NCBI RefSeq assembly: GCF_006438925.1
Contig: NZ_RCZA01000014.1
Location: 1-64,000, forward strand
Length of the DNA: 64,000 nt
Source of the DNA: Pseudomonas mandelii
GTDB taxonomy: Bacteria; Pseudomonadota; Gammaproteobacteria; Pseudomonadales; Pseudomonadaceae
Direction: 5' to 3'
Shown: positions 44,072-52,207 of the stretch, one piece after another
Numbering within the stretch: the stretch's first letter is position 1
How the letters are laid out: each line of letters opens with the position of its first letter
Translations under genes and position numbers: made by a program
Notes under the pieces: model-generated
The model's database searches: none
What the model was told of the DNA's origin: nothing
What the model saw: only the letters and a program-made list of their open reading frames with translations

Positions 44072-45991
44072 ATGAGCGAGGGTCGAGGCAAAGCCAGCGC
44101 CATCGACGACAGCCGTTTTCGGCTGTTGATCGATGCTGTCGTGGATTACGCAATCTACATGATTGATCCCGATGGCATCATCACCAGCTGGAACGCTGGC
44201 GCCAAGCGTTTCAAGGGCTATGAAGAAGCGGAAATACTCGGCCAGCACTTTTCGCGTTTCTATACCGAAGCAGATCGCCTTGCCGGGTTGCCCCAGCGAG
44301 CGCTGGACACGGCGATTCGGGAAGGGCGTTTCGAGGGCGAAGGCTGGCGGGTTCGCAAGGACGGTACGCATTTCTGGTCCCACGTAGTGATCGATCCTAT
44401 TCTCGACCCGTCGGGCAAGTTGCTCGGGTTTGCCAAGATTACCCGCGACCTGACCGACCGGAAGATGGCCGAAGAAGTCCTCAAGCAAAGCGAACAACAG
44501 TTCCGCTTGCTGGTTCAAAGCGTCACTGACTACGCCATCTACATGCTCGCCTCGGATGGCCGCGTGACCAACTGGAATCCCGGGGCTCAGCGCATCAAGG
44601 GCTATTTGCCCGAAGAAGTCATCGGCAAGCACTTTTCGATGTTTTACACCCCGGAAGACCGCGAGGCCGGCGAACCGCAACGGACCCTGGACATTGCGGT
44701 ACGTGAAGGGCGATTCGAAAACAAAGGCTGGCGCGTGCGCAAGGACGGTACGCGGTTCCTTGCCAATGTCGTGGTCGATCCGATTTGGGGCGAAACCGGC
44801 ACCTTGCTCGGTTTCGCCAAGATCACCCGTGATATCACCGAAGCCGCACGAGCCCAGCAAACGCTGGAGCAAACCCGCGAAGCGCTGTTTCAGGCGCAGA
44901 AGATGCAGGCCATCGGCCAACTCAGCGGTGGCATTGCTCACGACTTCAACAATTTGCTGACTGTCATCCTCGGCAATCTGGAAATCGTCCGCAAACGCGT
45001 GGGGGACGATCCGAAAATTACCCGATTGGTGGACAACGCCACTCAGGGCGCCTTGCGGGGCGTCTCTCTGACCCAGCGCATGCTGGCTTTTGCCAGACGT
45101 CAGGAACTCAAAGCCGAACCCGTCGAGATCCCGACGCTGGTGCAAGGCATCATCGGGCTGTTGCGCAGCTCGCTCGGGCCTTCTGTGGTACTCGAAACCC
45201 GCTTTTCACCAGAGCTCGAGCCAGTCATGGCGGATGTCAATCAGCTTGAGCTGGCGGTGTTGAACCTGGTGACCAACGCCCGTGATGCAATGCCCCATGG
45301 CGGGAAAATTGTCATCAGTGCCAAGACCGAAGAAACCTGGGATCAACCGCAGTTGTCCCTGCTGTCAGGCCGGTATGTCTGCCTGAGTGTCAGCGATACG
45401 GGGGAGGGTATGGATGAAGCCACGCTCGGTTCGGCAATGGACCCGTTCTTCACCACAAAAGGCGTTGGCAAAGGCACGGGGCTGGGACTTTCGATGGTGC
45501 ATGGTTACATCGAGCAGTTGGGCGGACGATTCGTCCTCAAGAGCCAGAAGGACATAGGCACCATCGCCGAACTGTGGATACCCATCGCCACGACCGGTTT
45601 GGTTCCCAGGCCCGTTAACGAGGAGGCCGCACCGCCGGTGCACCGTCTATGCGTGTTGGTGGTGGATGACGACAGCCTGGTGTTGACCAGTACCTGCCTG
45701 TTACTCGAAGACCTGGGGCATCGGGTGATCAGTGCGACGTCCGGGGCGCAAGCGCTGGAAGTATTCGACACTGAATCAGCGATTGACCTGGTCATCACCG
45801 ACATGGCCATGCCGCAAATGAGTGGTGCGCAACTGGCGCAGGCTATCCGGATCATCAAGCCGAGCCTGCCGATCATCCTTGCCACCGGTTACGCCGAGCG
45901 CCTGGAAGGTTTTGCAACCAGACTTCCGCGCCTGTCCAAACCCTTTACCCAACTCAATCTGGTGGAAATCATCGCCTCGACCATGAAATGA
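44072..45991 (+). CDS. Hybrid sensor histidine kinase with two PAS domains and a receiver
   Basis: A 639-residue cytoplasmic protein (no membrane helix) from ATG 44072 with GAGGA upstream. PAS1 (~15-135) and PAS2 (~140-265) are close copies: each has DYAIYM, then TxWNxGA, GQHFSRFYT/GKHFSMFYT and GWRVRKDGT. HisKA has GGIAHDFNNLLT with His290; the ATPase domain has NLVTNARDAMPHGG and DTGEGMD. The receiver has VVDDDSLVL and phosphoacceptor Asp577 in ITDMAMPQMSG. Soluble redox, light or ligand sensing is likely; no cofactor is identified. The output partner is not encoded nearby. Confidence 0.9.
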   Translation: MSEGRGKASAIDDSRFRLLIDAVVDYAIYMIDPDGIITSWNAGAKRFKGYEEAEILGQHFSRFYTEADRLAGLPQRALDTAIREGRFEGEGWRVRKDGTHFWSHVVIDPILDPSGKLLGFAKITRDLTDRKMAEEVLKQSEQQFRLLVQSVTDYAIYMLASDGRVTNWNPGAQRIKGYLPEEVIGKHFSMFYTPEDREAGEPQRTLDIAVREGRFENKGWRVRKDGTRFLANVVVDPIWGETGTLLGFAKITRDITEAARAQQTLEQTREALFQAQKMQAIGQLSGGIAHDFNNLLTVILGNLEIVRKRVGDDPKITRLVDNATQGALRGVSLTQRMLAFARRQELKAEPVEIPTLVQGIIGLLRSSLGPSVVLETRFSPELEPVMADVNQLELAVLNLVTNARDAMPHGGKIVISAKTEETWDQPQLSLLSGRYVCLSVSDTGEGMDEATLGSAMDPFFTTKGVGKGTGLGLSMVHGYIEQLGGRFVLKSQKDIGTIAELWIPIATTGLVPRPVNEEAAPPVHRLCVLVVDDDSLVLTSTCLLLEDLGHRVISATSGAQALEVFDTESAIDLVITDMAMPQMSGAQLAQAIRIIKPSLPIILATGYAERLEGFATRLPRLSKPFTQLNLVEIIASTMK

Positions 45992-46001
45992 CAACGCGAG
46001 C

Positions 46002-46247
46002 TTAATGTTCGGCCGCTGCTCCCGCGTTCTTCTTGAAACCACGCACGTTCATGGCGCACAGGCAAAACTGCAACACGATCAGTGCATAGGCCTGGGTGTG
46101 GTAACCCCATATCACCCATAAAGCATTGCTGACGATAAAACAGACAAAGCCCGAGACCCTGCGCCCGGGGCTTTGCGAACCGATCAACCACGCCGCCAGC
46201 ACCGTAACCAGCATCGCTGGCCATTGCACCCAATCGAGATAGTCCAT
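46002..46247 (-). CDS. Small membrane protein, three predicted helices
   Basis: An 81-residue hydrophobic protein with AGGGAGGGG upstream of its ATG at 46247. Three hydrophobic stretches (WPAMLVTVLAAWLIG, VSGFVCFIVSNALWVIWG, ALIVLQFCLCAMNVRG) suggest three helices, followed by a basic tail, a pattern like small PnuC/SemiSWEET-sized proteins or amino-acid transporter fragments. I do not recognise the family with certainty. It converges on the histidine kinase gene. Confidence 0.65.
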   Translation of the reverse strand: MDYLDWVQWPAMLVTVLAAWLIGSQSPGRRVSGFVCFIVSNALWVIWGYHTQAYALIVLQFCLCAMNVRGFKKNAGAAAEH

Positions 46248-46427
46248 CGCAGCCCCTCCCTTGTATTGTCATTCCAGCTTTACGAGTGGCGTGAACCGAA
46301 CAACCAAAAAGGCCCGGCATATGCCGTAATGCTGTTCACTTTAGCTCCGTGTTTCCAGGCACACACATGCGTAGCAAGGGGGCGGTGGATCAAGAGCGTG
46401 GCGGCCGACCTGTGTTTTGTTTTTTGT

Positions 46428-47101
46428 GTACATATCCGTTTCTGCGGTGATGGCTGCTGGCGGTTTCGCTCTTACAGCGAGTCACTTGGAAGAGCCCCAA
46501 GTAACCAAGGGCTTTTGCCCCGTTCGTTCGGTGCCTCGCCCAGGCTCGGCATGCCCTCGCTCCGGTCCTGCTCCGTGGGCCCGCCGCCATCGGCCATCCA
46601 TGGCCGGGGGCGGCTAACCCGGCATCCATGCCGGGTTGCCCACTGCGCAGAACCTCCACTCGGCCTCTCGAGAGGGCGGTGGATCAAGATCAAAAGCTGC
46701 AGGCGAGCTAACGCTCGGCCTGTTGAGTGGTGAGAAGCAAAAGCTGTACGCCGATCTGCTTTATGTGGGAGCGAGCCTGCTCGCGAAGCTGTTGATCTTG
46801 CCGTTGCCGTTGCCGTTGCCGTTGCTTTGGCTTTTGATCTTGATCTGCTTGCCCCTTTCCCAGAGGCCGAACGCAGGTATTGCGCAGGGGGCACCGCGGC
46901 AAGGATGCCGCGGTAGCCGCCCCCGGCCATGGATGGCCGATGGCGGCGGGCCCCCGGAGCAATGCCGGAGTGAGGGCATGCCGAGCCTGGGCGAGGCACC
47001 GAATGGCGGGGTAAGAGCCCTTGGTTACTTGGGGCTTTTCCAAGTGACTCGCTGTAAAAGCGAAACCGCCAGCAGCCATCACCGCAGAAACGGATATGTA
47101 C
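46428..47101. repeat. Large imperfect inverted repeat, arms of about 270 bases
   Basis: The left arm runs from GTACATATCCGTTTCTGCGG (46428) to GATCAAGATCAAAAGC (~46699), and the right arm is its imperfect reverse complement from 46831 to 47101. The ~130-base centre holds a GAGCCTGCTCGC REP-like piece (about 46764-46788) and four or more tandem TTGCCG hexamers (46798-46824). Open frames on both strands here are by-products of the repeat. The 867-base gap between neighbouring genes contains nothing else I can name. Confidence 0.85.
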
Positions 47102-47114
47102 CCCCGACCTTACA

Positions 47115-47591
47115 TCAAGCCGCCAGATTGGCTGCACTCATTTCTTTCTTGTACTGGGCTTTCAAGCTTTCCATTTGCGCCCCCAGCTCTTCCAGCGTGG
47201 CTTTGCCCAACAGCTTCTTGGCCTGAGGGAACATCTCGGTTTCCTCTTCTTCAATGTGATGTTCCAGCAGTTCCTTGACCACTTTCACCCGACCGGCAAA
47301 TTCCGGGGTGGACGGGTCGGTGACTTTCAGGTCCGGCAGCACTAGCGAATCAACGGTGCGATGTTCTTCCTTGGCTTCGTAATACATGACGTCCTGCTCC
47401 TTGCCCCCGGCTTTCTTGTACGCCGGGTACAAGACTTCCTCTTCGAGACGGGTGTGGATGGCGATCTCCATTTCCAGTTTGGCCAGCAACTCGCCGCGTT
47501 TTTTAATCCCACGCTCGGTGGATTCGCTTAGCTGGGTCAGGATACCTTTTACGCGTCCATGGTCGGCTTTCAACAGGTCTATGGCGTTCAT
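47115..47591 (-). CDS. Hemerythrin-like HHE domain protein
   Basis: A 158-residue four-helix protein with the spaced iron ligands of hemerythrins: DLLKADHGRV, IHTRLEEEVLYPA, EEHRTVD and LEHHIEEEETEMFPQ. The ATG at 47591 has GGAGAG upstream. Such cytoplasmic proteins bind a di-iron centre and sense or scavenge O2, NO or peroxides, or serve in iron-stress responses. It stands alone beside the large inverted repeat. Confidence 0.9.
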   Translation of the reverse strand: MNAIDLLKADHGRVKGILTQLSESTERGIKKRGELLAKLEMEIAIHTRLEEEVLYPAYKKAGGKEQDVMYYEAKEEHRTVDSLVLPDLKVTDPSTPEFAGRVKVVKELLEHHIEEEETEMFPQAKKLLGKATLEELGAQMESLKAQYKKEMSAANLAA

Positions 47592-47810
47592 GGTTGAGTC
47601 TCTCCAACGAGTCAGGGGTGAGCGCGAACGGTCTCAAGGCCGAAAGTCGCTCATTGTCCTTGAGCATTTGTCGTGCCGGATTGCCGGTGCGATAACGTGC
47701 TTATAAAACAATAAGTTGAAGTGACTGATGGCGAACTGAGGTCATGCAGCCTGCATGAGTCCGGAAATGGCCTCATGCAGTTCGCAGTGGAGCATTGATG
47801 TTCCAGACAA

Positions 47811-47840
47811 TAAAAAGCCCGGCGACTGTGCCGGGCTTCA
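47811..47840 (-). terminator. Terminator after the 98-residue hypothetical gene
   Basis: AAGCCCGGC (47815-47823) pairs with GCCGGGCTT (47830-47838); on the minus strand the T-run of TTTTTATTG follows the stem. It lies just past the stop of the gene at 47844. Confidence 0.85.
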
Positions 47841-47843
47841 GGT

Positions 47844-48140
47844 TCAGGCTCTGGGTTCGGTCTGCTGGAGCAAACGATGGGCTTTTTGCGTGGATATCGA
47901 GACAGGTGGGAAATCTTCGTTGAGCAGCCGCAAGTGCTCGATCGCTTCCTCGAACTTCAAATCGGCCTTCCTGCGCATGGCTTGATAGCGATCAAACAGT
48001 TCCACATCCATGTCGGTAACCTCGAGTAACGCCCAAGCGCTACGGCTAAGCGCCTGGGCCTCTTCAAACATCTGATGATTACGTTCCAGGGCGAATGCCC
48101 GGCAGGCTTTGATTTCATCGGAGGTGGAATAGTGAATCAT
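47844..48140 (-). CDS. Hypothetical helical protein, 98 residues
   Basis: ATG 48140 is chosen over the longer frame from 48218, whose extra part has no helical or conserved look. The protein is almost wholly helical and charged (ACRAFALERNHQMFEEAQAL, MRRKADLKFEEAIEHLRLLN) without Cys clusters or signal peptide. No function is recognised. It is followed by a strong terminator and preceded by a 186-base gap. Confidence 0.6.
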   Translation of the reverse strand: MIHYSTSDEIKACRAFALERNHQMFEEAQALSRSAWALLEVTDMDVELFDRYQAMRRKADLKFEEAIEHLRLLNEDFPPVSISTQKAHRLLQQTEPRA

Positions 48141-48326
48141 GACCAGCACCTGATTTTCTCGAGGTTCTTTGATAGGTATCGACGCCGCAGGGGAACCGAA
48201 CCCGGCATGTCCCGCCATGCAAAAGCCAGGCGGGGTTAGAGTTGTGACTGATCGGATCGCAAAAGAATTTCAAATTTATGAATGTGAAAATTCGATAATT
48301 CCGACCTTGAACGCGCAGACCTCAAA

Positions 48327-49670
48327 TCAAATATCCTGTTTTTTATGCTGTTCATATCGCGCCAGGATCGGTTGAGTACTGATCCCGTGGATAAGGATGC
48401 TGAGCGCGACCACGGACAGGGTCAAATCCATACAGAGTGTTGTGATCGACTCGCCCAACCCATGGTTCAGGCCATAAAACAGGTAATACAGACTGCCGAT
48501 GCCGCGTATGCCGAACCAGCCGATCAACATTCGCTGGCGCCCGTTGAGCAAACCACCCCAAGGCATGGCGACGACGCTCAGGGGGCGTATCAGGCAAAAC
48601 AACACGCCGGCGATCGGCAACGCACGCCAGTCCCAGTGCGCCATCAGCACCACGCCGAGCAGCGTCACCAGAAAGACTTCCATGGCCCGTTCCACCAGAC
48701 TGCCGAAGGCGAGCATGTCACCCATCATGATGCCTGCGGCGACCTGAGTGTCTTCAAGGCTTGCGGTATCACCGTGAACCGCATGTTCCGGCTCGACGTT
48801 CTGATGTCCCACGACAGGCTGAACCAGATGCTCGGCGGGAAGTTCGTCGTCGCCCGTAGATTTGACTTCTTCGTGGCGCAAACCCAGGCCGGCAGCGAAC
48901 ACCGACAGAAAGCCGTAACCGTGAATCGACTCGGCCCCGACGTACGCCAGGGCAATCAAGGCGAGGGCGAGGTAATCATTTGGGGAAAGGGTGCTGTCGT
49001 CATTTTTGATGCGCATTAACAAGGTCAGGCGACCAATGCCGCGTCCCATCCAGTAGCCGGTGAGCAAACCGGCCGGGACTGCCCACAACAAGCTGCGCAC
49101 CACCCAGTCGCTCAGCCAGCCGGGGTTGCCATCGTGTTGCACCAGCAACAGGCCAAGGATGACAAACGGGAAGGCGACCCCGTCATTGAGCCCGGCTTCA
49201 CCCGACAGCCCGAAGCGCACGCTGTCGTCATCCCGGGCGTCGTTGACTTGCACCAGGGCGGCGAGCACCGGGTCGGTGGGCGCCAGAATCGAGCCGATCA
49301 ACACGGACGCGCCCCAGGACAATTCGAAGCCGTAATGCAGCAACAGGCTGACACCGGCAATGGTCAACACCATGACCGGACCGGCCAGGCCGAACGCGAT
49401 CCGCCAGTTTTTATCCTTGAGTGGCAAGCGCAACTTCAAACCACAGACAAACAACGAAAACAGCACCGCGACTTCCGTCAGATGCTCCATCCAGATGGAC
49501 GCATCTTCGGTGTCCAGTTTCAACAGCCCGAACCCAGCGGGCCCGATCGCTACACCCAGCACCAGGCAAACCGCCGACGTGGTCACCGGCATCCAGCGCA
49601 GGTACGACGACGTCAGTGCCAGCGTCAGCAGCACGGCACCTAGCACCGCCACCCATAAAATGAAACTCAT
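48327..49670 (-). CDS. CPA1-family cation/proton antiporter (NhaP-like)
   Basis: A 447-residue inner-membrane protein with about 12 hydrophobic segments from the first residues on (FILWVAVLGAVLLTLAL). The ion-path signatures GSILAPTDPVLAALV and SGEAGLNDGVAFPFV, with the Asp pair of the CPA1 family, are present. It exchanges Na+ or K+ for protons for pH and salt homeostasis. A hydrophilic loop around residues 245-285 carries acidic and His residues. It is transcribed alone. Confidence 0.9.
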   Translation of the reverse strand: MSFILWVAVLGAVLLTLALTSSYLRWMPVTTSAVCLVLGVAIGPAGFGLLKLDTEDASIWMEHLTEVAVLFSLFVCGLKLRLPLKDKNWRIAFGLAGPVMVLTIAGVSLLLHYGFELSWGASVLIGSILAPTDPVLAALVQVNDARDDDSVRFGLSGEAGLNDGVAFPFVILGLLLVQHDGNPGWLSDWVVRSLLWAVPAGLLTGYWMGRGIGRLTLLMRIKNDDSTLSPNDYLALALIALAYVGAESIHGYGFLSVFAAGLGLRHEEVKSTGDDELPAEHLVQPVVGHQNVEPEHAVHGDTASLEDTQVAAGIMMGDMLAFGSLVERAMEVFLVTLLGVVLMAHWDWRALPIAGVLFCLIRPLSVVAMPWGGLLNGRQRMLIGWFGIRGIGSLYYLFYGLNHGLGESITTLCMDLTLSVVALSILIHGISTQPILARYEQHKKQDI

Positions 49671-49799
49671 GCTCGGTACTCGTCGGGTGCGTGCCGCGAT
49701 GTAGAGCCTTTGGTAATTAACCGACGGTGGCGCGCAGGTATTCAGGTGTCAGTACGTTGAACCATAGCAGGATGCTCTGGAAATGGCGGCGGGTTCAAC

Positions 49800-50657
49800 T
49801 TAAAGCATCGGCTTGCCGCCAGTAATTCCATAGCGCTGCCCTGTGATGTAACTGGCCTCATCCGACGCCAGCAACACATAAATCGGCGCCACTTCCACCG
49901 GTTGACCCGGCCGGCCGAGGGGCGTCTGCCCACCAAAGTTCTGCACTTCTTCATCGGGCATGGTCGAGACAATCAGCGGCGTCCAGATCGGCCCCGGTGC
50001 CACGCAGTTCACCCGAATGTTTTTGGGTCCCAGCATCTGCCCCAGGCCAGCGGTGAAGTTGGCAATCGCGCCTTTGGTCGTGGCGTAAGGCAGGAGGGTA
50101 GGTTTGGGCATGTCCGAATTGACCGAGCTGGTGTTGATGATCGAACTGCCGGGTTTCATGTGCTTCAACGCGGCCTGACAGAGCCTGAAAATGGCGGTGA
50201 TGTTGACGTCGAAGGTCATCACCCATTCTTCGTCCGGGATGTCCTCGAAGTGTTCGTGGGTCATCTGGAACGCCGCGTTGTTAACCAGCACATCGATCCG
50301 GCCGAAGCGTTCGACGGTCTTGTCCACCAGGGCCTGGCAGTGTGCTTTCTGTGCGAGGTCACCGGGCAGCAACAGGCACTGCCGGCCGGCCTGTTCGACC
50401 CAGCGTGCGGTTTCCTGTGCGTCTTCATCTTCATTGAGGTAGGCGACGGCGACATCCGCGCCTTCACGGGCGAAGGCGATCGCTACGGCGCGACCGATGC
50501 CACTGTCGGCGCCGGTGATCAGGGCGATCTTGCCGTCCAGTCGGCCTGAACCCTTGTAGCTTTGTTCGCCACAGTCGGGATACGGGTCCATTTTCTTTTG
50601 GGAGCCGGGGACGGGCTGGGCCTGTTTCGGGAAGGGTGGTTTGGGATAGGCAGTCAT
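49800..50657 (-). CDS. SDR-family oxidoreductase, YghA/stress-protein type
   Basis: A 285-residue short-chain dehydrogenase with an N-terminal Pro-rich extension (PKQAQPVPGSQKKMDPYPD) typical of the YghA/YdaD-like group. LITGADSGIGRAVA binds NAD(P), NNAAF follows, and the catalytic Ser-Tyr-Lys are in INTSSVNS and YATTKGA. The end, YITGQRYGITGGKPML, completes the fold. The substrate is unknown; related genes are often stress-induced. Confidence 0.9.
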   Translation of the reverse strand: MTAYPKPPFPKQAQPVPGSQKKMDPYPDCGEQSYKGSGRLDGKIALITGADSGIGRAVAIAFAREGADVAVAYLNEDEDAQETARWVEQAGRQCLLLPGDLAQKAHCQALVDKTVERFGRIDVLVNNAAFQMTHEHFEDIPDEEWVMTFDVNITAIFRLCQAALKHMKPGSSIINTSSVNSDMPKPTLLPYATTKGAIANFTAGLGQMLGPKNIRVNCVAPGPIWTPLIVSTMPDEEVQNFGGQTPLGRPGQPVEVAPIYVLLASDEASYITGQRYGITGGKPML

Positions 50658-50744
50658 TGGGAAATCTCCGTTCGCAAGGCAGAAGAGTCAAAGGGTTGAC
50701 CCTGGTGTTTTGCCTTGAGTTCGGTTGGATTTCATGTCGCGAAA

Positions 50745-50827
50745 ATCAAAAGATCGCAGCCTTCGGCAGCTCCTACAGGGTGTACGCAATTCCGCGTAGG
50801 AGCTGCCGAAGGCTGCGATCTTTTGAT
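50745..50827. repeat. Perfect 32-base inverted repeat (GTAGGAGCTGCCGAAGG type)
   Basis: The sequence from ATCAAAAGATCGCAGCC (50745) is repeated as its exact reverse complement ending at 50827, with about 20 bases between. It lies seven bases from the stop of the aminotransferase gene and upstream of the SDR gene, both on the minus strand. It is a third REP class of the group and probably ends the aminotransferase transcript. Confidence 0.9.
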
Positions 50828-50833
50828 CTGGAT

Positions 50834-51988
50834 TCAGGCTTTGCGATTGAGCAAACTGCGCTCCATCCGCGCAATGCCTTCTTCCAGCAACGACCGTGGG
50901 CAGCCGAAATTCAGGCGCACGAACTGTTTGCTGGCATCGCCGAATTCCAGACCCGCGCTCAACCCGACCTTGGCTTGCTCAAGGAAAAACTGCTGAGGGT
51001 TATCCAGTCCCAGCGCCGAGCAATCGAGCCACGCCAGATACGTGCCTTGCGGGATATTCATGGTCACACCCGGTAGTCGCGTGTTGACTGCTTCCACCAG
51101 ATAATCCCGATTGCTTTGCAGATACGCCTTCAACCCGGCCAGCCAAGGGCCGCCTTCGCTGTAGGCGACGCGAGTCGCTTCCATGCCCAACGGGTTGACG
51201 CTGTCGACCATGCCGCAGCGGGCGTGGTTGACCCGCGCACGCAAAGCCGAGTCCTGAATAATCATGAACGATGTTTTCAGCCCGGCAATGTTGTAGGCCT
51301 TGCTCGCCGACATCAGCGTGATGGTGCGCTTGGCGATTTCCGGGCTCAGGGAAGCCGTCGGAATGTGCACGCGCCCGTCGAAACACAGCTCGGCATGAAT
51401 CTCGTCAGAGATGATCCAGGCATCCTGCTCCAGGCAGATGTCGGCGACCGCTTGCAGTTCTTCTCGCGGGAAGACTTTGCCCACCGGGTTATGCGGGTTG
51501 CTCAGCAGCAGCGCACCGCCACCGGCCAGCGCCTGATTCAAGGCATCGAGTGGCGTGGCGTAAGTGCCGTCCGCCAACGCGTCGAATTCGAGTTCAACCT
51601 TGTTCAAACCCCAGTGACCTGGCGCATGACGCAGCGGCGGGTAGTTCGGAACCTGAACCACAACGTTCTGCTGCGGCTGGACCAGCGCATTCAGCGCCAT
51701 GTTGAACCCCGACTCCACGCCTGGCAGGAAAATCAGTTCCTCAGGCAATACGCGCCAGGCGTACTTGTTCCAGAGGTCGGCGACGATGGCATCGCGCAAG
51801 TCATCCTGGGCCACGCTGTAGCCGAGCATCGGGTGTTCCAGACGTTTTTGCAGGGCCTGGAGGATCACCGGCGGTGCGGAGAAGTCCATGTCGGCCACCC
51901 ACATCGGCAACACGTCGGCCGGGTAACGGCTCCATTTGGTACTGCCGGTGTTGTGGCGGTCGAACACCTGATCAAAATCGAAAGTCAT
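50834..51988 (-). CDS. PatB/MalY-type PLP aminotransferase or C-S lyase
   Basis: A 384-residue fold-type I PLP enzyme from ATG 51988, where MTFDFDQVFDRHNTGSTKW begins as in MalY/PatB. MWVADMDF is their hallmark; LLLSNPHNPVG, ISDEIHAEL and LMSASKAYNIAGLK (PLP lysine) follow. Members cleave cystathionine or other cysteine conjugates; MalY also regulates. The frame upstream to 52042 has no better start. Substrate is not deducible. Confidence 0.85.
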   Translation of the reverse strand: MTFDFDQVFDRHNTGSTKWSRYPADVLPMWVADMDFSAPPVILQALQKRLEHPMLGYSVAQDDLRDAIVADLWNKYAWRVLPEELIFLPGVESGFNMALNALVQPQQNVVVQVPNYPPLRHAPGHWGLNKVELEFDALADGTYATPLDALNQALAGGGALLLSNPHNPVGKVFPREELQAVADICLEQDAWIISDEIHAELCFDGRVHIPTASLSPEIAKRTITLMSASKAYNIAGLKTSFMIIQDSALRARVNHARCGMVDSVNPLGMEATRVAYSEGGPWLAGLKAYLQSNRDYLVEAVNTRLPGVTMNIPQGTYLAWLDCSALGLDNPQQFFLEQAKVGLSAGLEFGDASKQFVRLNFGCPRSLLEEGIARMERSLLNRKA

Positions 51989-52207
51989 GCTCAGTCTCAT
52001 AAAAGGCGTGGTTGAACGTGGGGCAATGATAAACGCTCCCACAGGTTGTGTGTGGCTGACGCCCCGGTATTGCCCGATGGTCGGTTTTCACACAGTCAGT
52101 TCTAACATTGTCTACAGTTTCAAGTGTCGGCAGCCAGACTGCCGCAACCATGATTGTCCAGAAAAACCCGGCAAAAGTACCGGGTCTCCACCTGACAGGA
52201 GTGCACG

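Noticed and set aside
46173..47226. Overlapping open frames of 120-220 codons on both strands
   Set aside because: They lie in the large inverted repeat and are reverse-complement images of one another with Arg/Pro/Ala-rich low-quality products.
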